From NCBI GenBank assembly GCA_022819825.1, contig JAJEGM010000043.1, positions 1 to 47,155 of the forward strand: a stretch of DNA of 47,155 nucleotides. The letters run 5' to 3'. Below the pieces are notes generated by a model, which did no database searches, was not told the origin of the DNA, and was given only the letters and a program-made list of their open reading frames with translations. This document shows, in pieces, positions 15,556-25,319 of the stretch. Numbering within the stretch: the stretch's first letter is position 1; each line of letters starts with the position of its first letter. The translations under genes and the position numbers were made by a program. Source of the stretch: Acidimicrobiia bacterium (GTDB lineage: Bacteria; Actinomycetota; Acidimicrobiia; Acidimicrobiales; Bin134).

Positions 15556-16251
15556 TCAGGTTTCCGCCGAGTCGTGGCTGATGCGGCCGTCGAGGATGGA
15601 GACCGATCGGGGCATCCTGGTGGCCAGATCCCGGTCGTGGGTGATGATCACAATGGTGGAACCCGCCCGGTTGAGCTCCAAGAAGAGCTCAACGATCTCC
15701 TCGGTGGTCTGAGAGTCGAGGTTTCCGGTGGGCTCATCAGCCAGCACGATGGCCGGGTCGCCCAACAACGCCCGGGCGATGGCCACTCGCTGGCGCTCGC
15801 CGCCAGAGAGCTTGCCCGGCCGATGGCCCATTCGGTGGCCGAGCCCTACCCGCTCCAACACCTCGCGGGCCATCTGCCGCCTCCAACGCAGGCTGGCTCC
15901 CTGATAGAGGTTGCCGGAGGCCACGTTGTCGAGCGCCGACAACCCCTCGAGCAGGTGGAATTGCTGGAACACAAACCCGATGCGCCGTCCTCGTACTGCG
16001 GACACTTCTTTATCGCTAACCCGCGACAGGGCTTGTCCGTCCACAATGACTTCGCCCGAACTGGGACGGTCCAGCGCCCCCATGATGTTCAGCATGGTGC
16101 TCTTGCCCGAACCCGAGGGTCCGACCACTGCCACCAACTCGCCGGCGCGAATCACCAGATCCACGCCGTCAAGGGCCCGCACCGGGGGAGTGCCCGGGTA
16201 GTGCTTGACCACCTGGTGCAGCTCCAGCACTCTCCGGGGCTCGGTCGACAT
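15556..16251 (-). CDS. ABC transporter ATP-binding protein (LolD/MacB type)
   Basis: 231 residues from ATG at 16251 ([11 protein letters not shown]). Walker A is GPSGSGKST, the signature [15 protein letters not shown] and Walker B IVLADEP, with the D-loop TGNLDSQT and the H-loop IITHD. A longer frame to 16371 overlaps the adaptor gene and adds a non-homologous stretch, so I reject it. It powers the permease encoded one base downstream. Only 52 bases separate it from the adaptor. Confidence 0.9.
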   Translation of the reverse strand: MSTEPRRVLELHQVVKHYPGTPPVRALDGVDLVIRAGELVAVVGPSGSGKSTMLNIMGALDRPSSGEVIVDGQALSRVSDKEVSAVRGRRIGFVFQQFHLLEGLSALDNVASGNLYQGASLRWRRQMAREVLERVGLGHRMGHRPGKLSGGERQRVAIARALLGDPAIVLADEPTGNLDSQTTEEIVELFLELNRAGSTIVIITHDRDLATRMPRSVSILDGRISHDSAET

Positions 16252-16303
16252 CAGAATGCTCGCTGAGAGCGTTCCAGGCTTGTTTCGGCTGGAGGCCGCG
16301 CCA

Positions 16304-18181
16304 CTAGGGGATGCGCACGAGGTCGCCCACTTCGAGATCGCCGCCTGTGATCTCCACGAAAGCGTCGACAAAGGTGCCTACCTCGACTGGGACCAGGGTT
16401 GTCGCCCCCTCTTGGACCACCTCCACCGAGAAGCCTCCGTCCACGGTGGCGATCAACGCTGAAGCGGGAACCACCAGGGCATTGGGGGTCACCTCTTTGG
16501 TGACGGTCCAGTCCACCGGAGCGGCGTCGAATCGGGCCGATGCCTCTCCGTCCAGCAGGACGATGATCACCTCGATGGTGGGGTCACCCGGCGCACCGGT
16601 TTGGGGGTTGGTCAATCGAGTGGCCACTCGGGCCACCTCTGCGACTGCACCGGGGGTGACCCGGCCATCGGGGAGCTCCACCTCAACTCGATCCAACCGG
16701 TTTACGATCTCGGCATCGGCGGGGTCGAGATTGCTGACGATCTCCTGGTCTTGACCGGTGATGGTGAAGGCGGCCGCTTGAGCCGAGATCGTCTGACCCT
16801 CGATCACGTTCACCGATGAGATGCGGATGGGGGCTTCGATGAACACTACGAAGCCCATGTCGATGACTCCGGTCTTTTCAACTCCTAGGCGGTTTTGCCA
16901 TTCCTCCACCAGATCCTCGGTGACTCGGGTGAAATCCTCATCGATAGTCATGTCCTCGTAGCCGGGCAATCTCATGTCGGCCAAGGCCTGCTCGAGTTGC
17001 TCGACATCGGGACCCTCCTCCATGTCACGCTCAAAGGGGCGGTACATGGGCCGCTCTCCCCGGAGCAGCACAACCGGATAGCTGTTCACCTCGAAGAGGA
17101 CATCGCCAACACCGAGCACATCGCCCTCTGTCGGCAGGCGTCCGGTAACGACACCGGAGGTGTTGGTATGCAGTGCTTCAGGATCGCCATAGCCGAGAGT
17201 CCCGGAGAACTCCTCGGTGTCGATCAAGTCGCGCCGCACCACCTCGGCAGTGTTCAGCTCTTCAGTGTCCCGCAGCACGCTGGCGCTGACCGTGGGGCCC
17301 GGGGCGGGTGTCGACCCCTCACCGGCTGGCTGTGGTGCCTGGGTGCTGGTAGCTGAAGACTGTGCGTTGGAGGTGCTCTGCGGGCTGCTGGCCGTGACTT
17401 GAGCCGCTGGGGTCGGGTCGTCAGGTGGTGGGGGAGCGGCGGCCTCGTTGGGCTCCGCCCCGCCGAACACCGGGAGGCACACTCTCAACGCAGCTTGAAT
17501 TTCGGGGGTTACCCCGCCACCGCCCCCGTCGCCTTGTCCGGGAAAGCCGGTATTGGGGTACTGGCCGAAATCGGGATCGGGAAAGTCGTCCAGCCCTTGG
17601 TCGCGCATGCACTGGGAGAACGCCACCGCGTTCTCTTCTTGCTCTACCTGCTGCACGTTGGTGTCCTGCTGCGGCGCGAGTGCGATCAACTCGCTGAAGA
17701 CGCTGGCGCAGGTTTGGAGTGCTGGGGCCAAACCGGGCTGGGTGAAGCTCACCCCGGCTTCCTGCATGGCCCTGAGGAACGAGGCCTGGTCGACGATCTG
17801 CGAGCTGTCGATGTCGGGGAAGTCGGGGAAGCCCTCGTCGCGAATGCAGCGGGAGAAGTCCACGAACGCCTCATCGCGCAGCCGCAGAAGTTCTTCTTCG
17901 GAGAGTTCTTGCTCATTGTCAGCCTGGGCGGGGACCAGCGTTTCGAAGATCTCCTCCGGCAGCGATTCGCCCGGCGCCGGGTCTGGAGCAGGGTCGGCGG
18001 GGGGATTGGCCATGTTCTCCAGCGCTTCGAACAGACCCTCGGGCATGATCTCGCTCAGGTCGGTGGCGGCCACCTCGTTGGTTTCCTCCCCCACGGTCCC
18101 GCATGCACCGGCAGCCAATGCCACCACTAGCAGAGCACTCGCAATCCACGCTGGATGTCGGCCTTTTCGGGGGTGCTTCAT
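16304..18181 (-). CDS. Lipoprotein efflux adaptor (MacA/HlyD-like) with two CMRD motifs
   Basis: 625 residues. The signal peptide has a lipobox (LAAGAC, Cys27). Two copies of a short motif follow: [15 protein letters not shown] (about 110) and [17 protein letters not shown] (about 190), a repeat seen in actinobacterial lipoproteins. A Pro/Ser/Thr/Ala linker leads to the adaptor part: [28 protein letters not shown] (lipoyl-like), a peptidoglycan-binding-like segment ([11 protein letters not shown] to [14 protein letters not shown]), and a beta-barrel and proximal domain ending [12 protein letters not shown]. It probably links the ABC exporter to an extracytoplasmic substrate or the wall. Its ATG overlaps the amidohydrolase stop (ATGA). 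Confidence 0.82.
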   Translation of the reverse strand: MKHPRKGRHPAWIASALLVVALAAGACGTVGEETNEVAATDLSEIMPEGLFEALENMANPPADPAPDPAPGESLPEEIFETLVPAQADNEQELSEEELLRLRDEAFVDFSRCIRDEGFPDFPDIDSSQIVDQASFLRAMQEAGVSFTQPGLAPALQTCASVFSELIALAPQQDTNVQQVEQEENAVAFSQCMRDQGLDDFPDPDFGQYPNTGFPGQGDGGGGGVTPEIQAALRVCLPVFGGAEPNEAAAPPPPDDPTPAAQVTASSPQSTSNAQSSATSTQAPQPAGEGSTPAPGPTVSASVLRDTEELNTAEVVRRDLIDTEEFSGTLGYGDPEALHTNTSGVVTGRLPTEGDVLGVGDVLFEVNSYPVVLLRGERPMYRPFERDMEEGPDVEQLEQALADMRLPGYEDMTIDEDFTRVTEDLVEEWQNRLGVEKTGVIDMGFVVFIEAPIRISSVNVIEGQTISAQAAAFTITGQDQEIVSNLDPADAEIVNRLDRVEVELPDGRVTPGAVAEVARVATRLTNPQTGAPGDPTIEVIIVLLDGEASARFDAAPVDWTVTKEVTPNALVVPASALIATVDGGFSVEVVQEGATTLVPVEVGTFVDAFVEITGGDLEVGDLVRIP

Positions 18182-19017
18182 GATGGTTCCAGTCCAAATA
18201 GTTGCCGGGCGTTGGCTCCAGCTATTGCGATTTTGTCGTCGTCTGACAGGTCCGACTCAAGCATCTGCCCCAGTATGTGGCTGATGCGCTGGCCGAGCGG
18301 CCAGGAGTACAGGTCGGTCCCATAGACGTAGCGGTGAGCGCCATGCTGGCGCACATGGTTGGCGATGAAGTCGAAATTGTATGAAAGGCTGCAATCGAAC
18401 ACCAGATTGGGATAGGTGGCAGCCAGGTGTCCGCAGTGCTTGGTGCCCTCGTGAGTGGAGTAGCCGTCGAGCACCAGCATGGTGAGATCGGGGTGGCGGG
18501 AGGCGAGCAGCCCCACTTTCCAAAGCGACTCCTCCGCGCTCTCGTCCAGCGCGTGGACCACCGGGAGCAGGCCCAGCTCGCCCATGGCGCCCACGTAGGT
18601 GTTCACCCAGTGGTTGTCGAGGCTCACCCCCTGGAAGCGAGTGTGGAAGCTCATGCCGACCAGGCCGAGCGGCCCGGCGGCCCGCTCCAACTCGCCCAGG
18701 CTGATCTCGCCGTCGCGGGGCTCCACAATGCCGATGGCCACCGGGAAGCGGTTGGGGGTGGCGTCTCGGTAGGCGGCGATCTTGTCATTCACGGCCTGGG
18801 TATCGGCATGGCCGTTGGGCCGCAGATAGCCGTGCCCGGGAATCACCGCGGCCTGGTCTATGCCGCCGGAATCCATGATCTCGATGCGCTTGGCCAGCTC
18901 CAGGGCGGCGTAGGCCTCGGGATCGGGAGCCTCCTCAGGCGGCAGGCCCAGCGCACCCGAGGCGTCGCCCACATGGTGGTGGACGTCGAATACCGATATG
19001 CCCGAGGTGGCGTTCAT
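18178..19017 (-). CDS. Amidohydrolase-2 family metal-dependent hydrolase
   Basis: 279 residues, TIM-barrel type. The start MNATSGISVFDVHHHVG carries the first-strand metal motif (HHH), later GMSFHTRFQG, PVVHALDE and near the end YGTDLYSWPLGQ with the Asp expected after the eighth strand. Family members hydrolyse or decarboxylate small carboxylates or lactones; the substrate is unknown. It is preceded by GGAG and starts 2 bases after the enoyl-CoA hydratase stop, and it overlaps the adaptor lipoprotein downstream, so enzyme and exporter genes appear to be one operon. Confidence 0.83.
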   Translation of the reverse strand: MNATSGISVFDVHHHVGDASGALGLPPEEAPDPEAYAALELAKRIEIMDSGGIDQAAVIPGHGYLRPNGHADTQAVNDKIAAYRDATPNRFPVAIGIVEPRDGEISLGELERAAGPLGLVGMSFHTRFQGVSLDNHWVNTYVGAMGELGLLPVVHALDESAEESLWKVGLLASRHPDLTMLVLDGYSTHEGTKHCGHLAATYPNLVFDCSLSYNFDFIANHVRQHGAHRYVYGTDLYSWPLGQRISHILGQMLESDLSDDDKIAIAGANARQLFGLEPS

Positions 19018-19019
19018 CG

Positions 19020-19820
19020 CTATCTCCGCTTGAACTCCGGCTTTCGCTTCTGGCTGAAGGCCAAGGGGCCCTCTTTGGCGTCATCGCTCTGGAACACCTT
19101 CCAGCCGTATTCAAACTCGTGGGCGAGAGCCTCTTCTTCAGTCATGCCGTCGGTTTCGTGCAGGGTGCGGAGAATGGCCTCCACTGCCAGGGGACCGTTC
19201 TCGCAGATGACCGCGGCGATCTCCTTGGCCTTGTCCAGCGCCTGGCCGTCGGGCACAACGTGGCCGACCAAGCCGATGTCTTTGGCCTCGGCAGCGGTGA
19301 TGTGCTTGCCGGTGAGCAGGATCTCCGCGGCCACGGTGTAGGGAATCTGGCGGCGTAGCCGCACTGCGGAGCCGCCCATTGGGTAGAGCGACCAGCGGGC
19401 CTCTGACACCCCGAACCGGGCGCTCTCACCTGCGACCCGGATGTCCATAGCCTGGAGGATCTCGGTGCCCCCTGCTATGGCTACTCCCTCGACGGCGGCG
19501 ATGATCGGCTTGGTAGGCCGATAGCTGCGCAGCAAGGCCTTCCAGTGGAGCTCGGGGTCGGCGGCCTGACGGGCGGCCACGTCGATTTCAGGGTCGGCGT
19601 TGCCGGCGTCGCCGCTCATGGCCTTGAGATCGGCGCCCGAGCTGAAGTTGCCTCCTGCGCCAGTCACGATGATGCAGCGGATGTCGTCGTTGTTGTCGGC
19701 CTCCTCGTAGGCGTCCAACATCCGCACCATCATCGCTCCCGACAGGGCGTTGTAGCGCTCGGGGCGGTTCATGGTGATGATGATTGATTGGCCGTCTCGT
19801 TCCACAATGGCGTCGGGCAC
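19020..19820 (-). CDS. Enoyl-CoA hydratase/isomerase family protein
   Basis: 266 residues. I chose GTG at 19820, which lies 8 nt after AAGGAG; a TTG at 19847 gives a longer but unsupported start. Crotonase signatures are [11 protein letters not shown], the oxyanion-hole region [27 protein letters not shown] and [15 protein letters not shown]. Both positions equivalent to the catalytic glutamates of enoyl-CoA hydratase are Glu (in GGTEIL and SEARW), so hydratase activity is plausible. It likely works on the same acyl-CoA pathway as the dehydrogenases. The gap to gcvP upstream is 86 bases. Confidence 0.88.
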   Translation of the reverse strand: MPDAIVERDGQSIIITMNRPERYNALSGAMMVRMLDAYEEADNNDDIRCIIVTGAGGNFSSGADLKAMSGDAGNADPEIDVAARQAADPELHWKALLRSYRPTKPIIAAVEGVAIAGGTEILQAMDIRVAGESARFGVSEARWSLYPMGGSAVRLRRQIPYTVAAEILLTGKHITAAEAKDIGLVGHVVPDGQALDKAKEIAAVICENGPLAVEAILRTLHETDGMTEEEALAHEFEYGWKVFQSDDAKEGPLAFSQKRKPEFKRR

Positions 19821-19906
19821 CGGTTGGTCTCCTTTGTCGGGGCGCAATATCTAGCAGCCCCGAAAACTAGTGGGCCGGTGGCTATTGGGGCGAAACGGCT
19901 GTTTCC

Positions 19907-22837
19907 CTATGAACCGGCGTCTTGGAGGTCCTCGATGGGCGGACAGGCGCAGAACACGTTCTTGTCGCCGTGGGCGCCGTCGATCCGACCGACAGGGCAC
20001 CAATACTTGCGCTCGCGAATCTCCGGGAGGGCGAAGGCGGCCTGCTCCCGGGAGTAAGGGCGATCCCAGTTGTCGTCGGCGATTGCGGCTGCGGTGTGGG
20101 GAGCACGGCGCAGCGGGCTGTCTTCCATGTCGATCAGCCCGTCGGCCACGTGGTCGATCTCCGCTCTGATGGCTGTCATGGCCACCACGAAGCGGTCTAG
20201 CTCAGCCTTTGACTCCGATTCGGTGGGCTCCACCATCAGTGTGCCCCCCACCGGGAACGACACCGTGGGGGCGTGGAAGCCGAAGTCGATGAGCCGCTTG
20301 GCCACGTCTTCTACGGTGACGCCAGTCTGGGCGTGGAGGGGACGCAGGTCGATGATGCACTCGTGGGCCACGAGGCCGTTCTCACCGGTGTAGAGCACCG
20401 GAAACAGGCCGTCGAGCCGTTTGGCCAGGTAGTTGGCGCTGAGCAGGGCCACCCCGGTGGCATCAGTCAGCCCCTCGCCGCCCATGGCGGTGATGTAGGC
20501 CCAAGAGATGGGCAGGATGCCGGCCGAGCCCCAAGGAGCGGCGGAAACCGCCCCCACCCCTGTGGACGGGCCGGCCTCGGCCACTACCGGGTGGTTGGGC
20601 AGGTGCGGGGCCAGATGGGGGCCGACCGCCACGGGGCCCACCCCGGGCCCGCCGCCGCCGTGGGGAATGCAAAACGTCTTGTGGAGGTTCAGGTGGGAGA
20701 CATCGGCGCCGAACTGACCGGGTTGGGCCACCCCTACCAGGGCGTTGAGGTTGGCCCCGTCCAGGTACACCTGCCCGCCGTAGGCATGGATCAGGTCGCA
20801 CACTTCGGTCACGGTGGCCTCATACACCCCGTGGGTAGACGGGTAGGTGATCATGAGGGCGCTGAGCCGGTCGTCGTGCTCCACCACCTTGGCCTTCAGG
20901 TCGTCCATGTCCACGTTGCCGTCGTCGTCACAGGCCACGACCACCACTCGCATGCCGGCCATGACCGCGCTGGCTGCGTTGGTGCCGTGTGCGGAGGCGG
21001 GGATGAGGCACACATCCCGCTGGTTCTCGCCTCGGGCGGCGTGGTAGCCCCGAATGGCCAGCAGCCCGGCCAACTCGCCCTGCGATCCGGCGTTGGGCTG
21101 GAGCGACACCGCGGCGTAGCCGGTGATGGCCACCAGCATCTGCTCCAACTCATCGATCAGTGCCCGGTAGCCCTCGGTCTGATCAGAGGGGGCAAAGGGA
21201 TGCATGGCGGCGAACTCGGGCCAGCTCACCGGCTCCATCTGGGTGGTGGCGTTGAGCTTCATGGTGCACGACCCAAGCGGGATCATGGTTCGGTCCAGGG
21301 CCAGGTCCTTGGAGGCCAAGTGGCGCAGATAGCGCAGCATCTCGGTCTCGCTGTGGTACAGGTGGAATGTCGGGTGGGTCAGGTACTCGCTAGTGCGCAC
21401 ACCGTCGGACGGCAAGGCGTCGGGAGTCGTCGCGTCAAGGTCGTCGATATCTTGGGGATCGGCGGCAATACTGAAGGCCCGCCACAAAGAGAGCAGCGTG
21501 CTCCGGGTGGTGGTCTCGTCCAATGAGAAGGCCACGGTGTCGTTGTCAACCGGGCGCAAGTTGAGCCCCTCGGCCAATGCCGCGGCCACGACCTCTGAGG
21601 CTTGGCCCGGTACTCGGACAGTGACGGTGTCAAAGAAGTGCTCGGCGGCCAACTCGATGCCGGCTTGTCGCAACCCGTGGGCGGCAATGGCGGTCAGGCG
21701 GTGGACCCGCTGGGCGATGCGGGCCAGCCCTTCGGGGCCGTGGTACACGGCGTACATGGCGGCCATCACCGCCAACAGCACCTGCGCGGTGCAGATGTTG
21801 CTGGTGGCCCGCTCCCGGCGGATGTGCTGCTCCCGAGTCTGGAGGGTGAGTCGGTAGGCCACCGCTCCGGCGTCATCGATCGACACGCCGGCCAACCGGC
21901 CGGGCAGCGACCGCATGGCGGACTCCGGTACGGCGATGAACCCGGCGTGGGGGCCGCCGAAACCGAGGGGGACCCCGAAGCGCTGCGACGATCCCACCAC
22001 CGCGTCGGCGCCCAGTTCGCCGGGTGGGGTCAACAGGCAGAGCGCCAGCAGATCGGTGGCCACCGCCACCAGGGCGTTGACGTTGTGCGCGGCGGCGATG
22101 ATCCCGCTCAGATCGCCGATGCGCCCTGAACTGCCGGGGTACGACACCAGCACTCCGAACGCCCCGTCGGCAAGCTCCTCGATGTTGGCCTGCTCTAGGT
22201 CGGCGATCACCACCTCGATGCCCAGCGGTTCGGCGCGGGTAACCACCACGTCGATGGTCTGGGGGTGGGTGTCGGCGTCGACGATGAATCGGTCGTCAGG
22301 GGCCTTGCGGTTTAGCCGCCGCAGCAGCGTCATGGCCTCGGCGGCCGCTGTGCCCTCGTCGAGCAGCGAGGCGTTGGCCATGCCCATGGCGCAGAGGTCA
22401 GTGACCGTGGTCTGGAAGTTGATCAGCGCCTCCAGGCGACCCTGGGAGATCTCCGGCTGATACGGCGTGTATGCGGTGTACCAGGCGGGGTTCTCCAGCA
22501 CGTTGCGTCGTATCACCGGCGGGGTGATGGTGTCGTAATAGCCCATGCCGATCAGCGAGGTGACCACCCTGTTGCGGTCGGCCAGCTCCCGCAGCGCCTC
22601 AGTGGTGGCCGCCTCCGTTAACCCAGGGGGCAATTCCAGCGGCCCGGTAGAGCGGATATTGGACGGAACGGCGGCGTCCACCAGATCCGACAAGCTCTCG
22701 CAGCCCAGCTCCGCCAGCATCTCCGCCTGGTCCTCAGGACTGGGCCCGATATGGCGGGCCTGAAACTCATCGGGATTTTCTAGAGCAGCCAGGCTGTTGG
22801 GGGGAGTGGTTACTGAGCGCGCTGTCGGCACTGGCAC
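19907..22837 (-). CDS. gcvP: Glycine dehydrogenase (decarboxylating), P-protein
   Basis: 976 residues, the length of the fused homodimeric P-protein. It begins [17 protein letters not shown] after a short leader; the central half contains [17 protein letters not shown] and the PLP-lysine motif [18 protein letters not shown]. It decarboxylates glycine and passes the aminomethyl group to the lipoyl H-protein. No gcvT or gcvH lies nearby, so the rest of the cleavage system must be elsewhere. The start is GTG with no clear ribosome site. Only 30 bases separate it from the upstream gene, leaving no room for a glycine riboswitch. Confidence 0.96.
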   Translation of the reverse strand: MPVPTARSVTTPPNSLAALENPDEFQARHIGPSPEDQAEMLAELGCESLSDLVDAAVPSNIRSTGPLELPPGLTEAATTEALRELADRNRVVTSLIGMGYYDTITPPVIRRNVLENPAWYTAYTPYQPEISQGRLEALINFQTTVTDLCAMGMANASLLDEGTAAAEAMTLLRRLNRKAPDDRFIVDADTHPQTIDVVVTRAEPLGIEVVIADLEQANIEELADGAFGVLVSYPGSSGRIGDLSGIIAAAHNVNALVAVATDLLALCLLTPPGELGADAVVGSSQRFGVPLGFGGPHAGFIAVPESAMRSLPGRLAGVSIDDAGAVAYRLTLQTREQHIRRERATSNICTAQVLLAVMAAMYAVYHGPEGLARIAQRVHRLTAIAAHGLRQAGIELAAEHFFDTVTVRVPGQASEVVAAALAEGLNLRPVDNDTVAFSLDETTTRSTLLSLWRAFSIAADPQDIDDLDATTPDALPSDGVRTSEYLTHPTFHLYHSETEMLRYLRHLASKDLALDRTMIPLGSCTMKLNATTQMEPVSWPEFAAMHPFAPSDQTEGYRALIDELEQMLVAITGYAAVSLQPNAGSQGELAGLLAIRGYHAARGENQRDVCLIPASAHGTNAASAVMAGMRVVVVACDDDGNVDMDDLKAKVVEHDDRLSALMITYPSTHGVYEATVTEVCDLIHAYGGQVYLDGANLNALVGVAQPGQFGADVSHLNLHKTFCIPHGGGGPGVGPVAVGPHLAPHLPNHPVVAEAGPSTGVGAVSAAPWGSAGILPISWAYITAMGGEGLTDATGVALLSANYLAKRLDGLFPVLYTGENGLVAHECIIDLRPLHAQTGVTVEDVAKRLIDFGFHAPTVSFPVGGTLMVEPTESESKAELDRFVVAMTAIRAEIDHVADGLIDMEDSPLRRAPHTAAAIADDNWDRPYSREQAAFALPEIRERKYWCPVGRIDGAHGDKNVFCACPPIEDLQDAGS

Positions 22838-22867
22838 GGTAGTCTAGCTTACCGGCGCTCTCGGCGC

Positions 22868-23965
22868 TTACGGGGCCACGGCAGCCCCGTCGTTCAGCCC
22901 GTAGTCAGGGAACGGGCCGAAGAAGCCGTGCTCGTAGAGGCCGAAGCCCTCCTTGCCCTCATAGCTAAAGCGGGCGACGTGGTCCACCACTCCGTATTGG
23001 CCGATGGGCTTGACCTCGGTATCCACGTCGTACACCTTGCCCTGGACCACTAGTTCGGGGCCTTGGTACATGCCGTGGCGCCAGTCGGCGTCCATGCCGT
23101 AGCCAGTGCCCACCGACACGTAGTTCACCAGCAGGGGCTCGCAGTCGATCTCCAGCCCCGATTCGGGGAAGGAAATGGTGGAGTGAGTCAGCACCCGGGT
23201 GCCGGACTCGAAAGTGTGGTCGTGCTCGGGCCGGCCCAATTCCTCGTCGGGACGCCCGTCAGCCCAAATGCGCTTGGCCTCAACCAGTTTCCGGCTTCCA
23301 TCGGGCTGCTCGTGGTTCAAATAAAGCACGGCGTGGTCGTCGAACAGCATCGGAAAGTAGTTCCACATGCCGGCCATGACATTGGAGCCCTCGCGAATGC
23401 CGTCCGACTCGGCCTCGCCCACTGGGCGGATGCCCCAAGAGCGGTCGCGGGCGCCCCCCCACCGGTCCGGGGTTACCTGGAAGTCCTCGCCGCCTACCGA
23501 CAAGGTGCCCTCCCACCGGCCGAGCTGGGCAAAGCGCTGAGTATTGAATACCACGCGGCCTTCATTGCGGATGTGCTGGTTGGGCTCGGGAATGGGCCGG
23601 ATGGCCGCATTCCAAGTGACGTCCATGGCAATGGTGTGCTCGCTGGGCTCCACGATGACCCGTAGCTTCTTGAGCGGCTCGATCACTTCGATGCGAATGG
23701 GGCCGACGGTTTGGTCCATGCGGTCGGTGAGCGGCCGAGACGCCCGGATTACGTGCTGCTTGGCACCCCGTGCGACGCAGCAGAATGCGTCGTGGACGCC
23801 CAGGTTCGGATATTGCCCCATTCCGAAGATGGCAAAAAGCTCGCCGCTGGAGCTGTGCAGGTTGAAGTAATAGCGGTCGTAGAAGTTGCGATCGGTGGTG
23901 GCTACGTGGCGGATCCAGTCGGGGGACTGGTGAACCGGGAAATCGTCCCAGGATGAGATGCTCAT
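22868..23965 (-). CDS. AttH/CrtC-like lipocalin-fold protein (DUF7064/7065 type)
   Basis: 365 residues from ATG at 23965, with AAAGGA 6 nt upstream. There is no signal peptide or membrane segment. The two halves are rich in Trp and Gly-Arg (NFYDRYYFNLHSSSGELF, FGMGQYPN; then RWEGTLSVGG, GGARDRSWGIRP, WNYFPMLFDDHAVLY). This resembles actinobacterial proteins annotated with DUF7064/DUF7065 and related to AttH/carotenoid-hydratase double lipocalins, often found among sterol and lipid catabolism genes. Function unknown; hydration or isomerisation of a hydrophobic substrate is one possibility. It diverges from the SDR at 24042. Confidence 0.65.
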   Translation of the reverse strand: MSISSWDDFPVHQSPDWIRHVATTDRNFYDRYYFNLHSSSGELFAIFGMGQYPNLGVHDAFCCVARGAKQHVIRASRPLTDRMDQTVGPIRIEVIEPLKKLRVIVEPSEHTIAMDVTWNAAIRPIPEPNQHIRNEGRVVFNTQRFAQLGRWEGTLSVGGEDFQVTPDRWGGARDRSWGIRPVGEAESDGIREGSNVMAGMWNYFPMLFDDHAVLYLNHEQPDGSRKLVEAKRIWADGRPDEELGRPEHDHTFESGTRVLTHSTISFPESGLEIDCEPLLVNYVSVGTGYGMDADWRHGMYQGPELVVQGKVYDVDTEVKPIGQYGVVDHVARFSYEGKEGFGLYEHGFFGPFPDYGLNDGAAVAP

Positions 23966-24041
23966 TGCTGTCCTTTCAGTTTCCATTGCGCGGTGGCCTA
24001 CCTTATGTCCTCGTACGAACGGCAATAGAAGGCAGATGGCC

Positions 24042-24803
24042 ATGAATAACACGATGGAAGGCAAGGTGGCGCTGGTCACCGGTGGGGCTAGCGGCATTGG
24101 CCAATCCGCCGCAGTGTTGTTCGCTCGGAGAGGGGCGAGCGTCGCGGTGGCCGACCGGAATACAGAGGGGGGTGCCGAGACAGTGGCCCTAGTCCAGGCC
24201 GAAGGGGGCCAGGCCCAGTTTATTGAGACTGATGTCACCGACGAAGATCAAGTGGCCGCCCTGGTGGGATCGGTGGTGTCGGCATTCGGCCAACTCAACT
24301 ACGCCTTCAACAACGCGGGCATCACCCACCCTTCCCGGCTGTTCCACGAGCTCACGCTCGAGCAATGGGATGAGATGATCGCGGTCAACCTGACCTCGGT
24401 GTTTCTGTGCATGAAGCATGAGATCATCCAGATGCTGGAACAGGGCGGTGGAGCCATCGTGAACACCGCGTCGGGGGCGGCCCTCATTCCTGCACCTGGC
24501 CAGCCCCACTACACCGCAGCCAAACGGGGAGTGCTGGGGCTGACCACCTACGCTGCCGATGAGCTCAACAACAAGGGCATTCGAGTCAACGCCATTTGTC
24601 CGGGCATGATCGACACCCCGATGGTGGCGTCGTGGCGGGAGTCGAGTCCGGAAATGGCCGAAGCAGTTATCCAGATGATGCCCGGCGGACGCTTGGGGCT
24701 GCCCGTGGAGGTGGCTGAGGCTGCTGTGTGGCTGTGCAGCGACGAAGCCCGCTGGGTATCAGGCGACACCATGGTGGTTGACGGCGGGATGCTCAACCGG
24801 TAG
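24042..24803 (+). CDS. Short-chain dehydrogenase/reductase
   Basis: 253 residues. NAD(P)-binding motif TGGASGIG at about 13-20, an Asp after the second strand (VADRN) that favours NAD(H), NNAG, the catalytic Ser in NTASGAA and YTAAK. ATG at 24042 is 9 nt from AGAAGG; another ATG at 24036 is too close to it. It oxidises or reduces a hydroxyl/keto group, likely on a CoA-bound or sterol-like substrate given its neighbours (DUF35, thiolase, P450). It opens a plus-strand gene run to 27779. Confidence 0.88.
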   Translation: MNNTMEGKVALVTGGASGIGQSAAVLFARRGASVAVADRNTEGGAETVALVQAEGGQAQFIETDVTDEDQVAALVGSVVSAFGQLNYAFNNAGITHPSRLFHELTLEQWDEMIAVNLTSVFLCMKHEIIQMLEQGGGAIVNTASGAALIPAPGQPHYTAAKRGVLGLTTYAADELNNKGIRVNAICPGMIDTPMVASWRESSPEMAEAVIQMMPGGRLGLPVEVAEAAVWLCSDEARWVSGDTMVVDGGMLNR

Positions 24804-24814
24804 CGGCTGAGACC

Positions 24815-24820
24815 TATGCT
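24815..24820 (+). promoter_or_regulatory. Candidate leaderless -10 box for the DUF35 gene
   Basis: TATGCT lies exactly 6 nt before ATG at 24827, and no ribosome site is present. No clear -35. Confidence 0.35.
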
Positions 24821-24826
24821 GCGGCT

Positions 24827-25279
24827 ATGACCAGGACGCAAGTGGCCGCGGTGGAGGGGCTGTTCACGCTCGACTCCGATGAGCCTCAGCTGATCGGGGG
24901 GCGGGCTCGCAGACGCGGCTCCTATTTCTTTCCCAAGGCTCTGGCCGGCTCTGACCCGGCGTGTTTGGGCGATGAGATCGACGAGGTGTTGCTCAGCCGC
25001 ACCGGCCAACTGTGGTCGTACACCACGGGCGAGTACGCCCCGCCTGCCCCGTATGTCATTCCCGGCGATGAGTTCGAGCCCTACGTGGTTGCCGCGGTGC
25101 GGTTGGCTGAGGAGAACTTGGTGGTGCTGGGCCAGGTGGTGGAAGGCGTTTCGGTGGAGGATCTCTCGGTGGGTATGGAGATGGAGTTGGTGATCGATGT
25201 GCTGTATTCCGACGACGAACATGACTACCTGGTGTGGAAGTGGTCGCCGACAGCGATGAGCGAGAACGGAGACGAATGA
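24827..25279 (+). CDS. DUF35 OB-fold protein with degenerate zinc ribbon
   Basis: 150 residues. The N-terminal rubredoxin-like region has lost its ligands: where CXXC pairs are expected it has RARRRG and DPACLG, leaving only Cys46. The OB-fold part is kept (LLSRTGQLWSYTTGEYAPPAPY, VVAAVRLAEENLVVLGQVVEG). DUF35 proteins pair with thiolase-fold enzymes, as ChsH2 does with Ltp2 in sterol side-chain cleavage. The partner thiolase gene follows after 40 bases. The second DUF35 protein in the window (37761) keeps all four Cys. Confidence 0.82.
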   Translation: MTRTQVAAVEGLFTLDSDEPQLIGGRARRRGSYFFPKALAGSDPACLGDEIDEVLLSRTGQLWSYTTGEYAPPAPYVIPGDEFEPYVVAAVRLAEENLVVLGQVVEGVSVEDLSVGMEMELVIDVLYSDDEHDYLVWKWSPTAMSENGDE

Positions 25280-25319
25280 TGGACGAGATCGGTCAGAAGG
25301 GAAGCGGGTGAGGTAGCAA

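Noticed and set aside
16252..16371. Extended start for the ABC ATPase
   Set aside because: The extension overlaps the adaptor gene and has no ABC-family similarity.
22838..22867. Possible glycine riboswitch before gcvP
   Set aside because: Only 30 bases separate gcvP from the preceding gene on the same strand.
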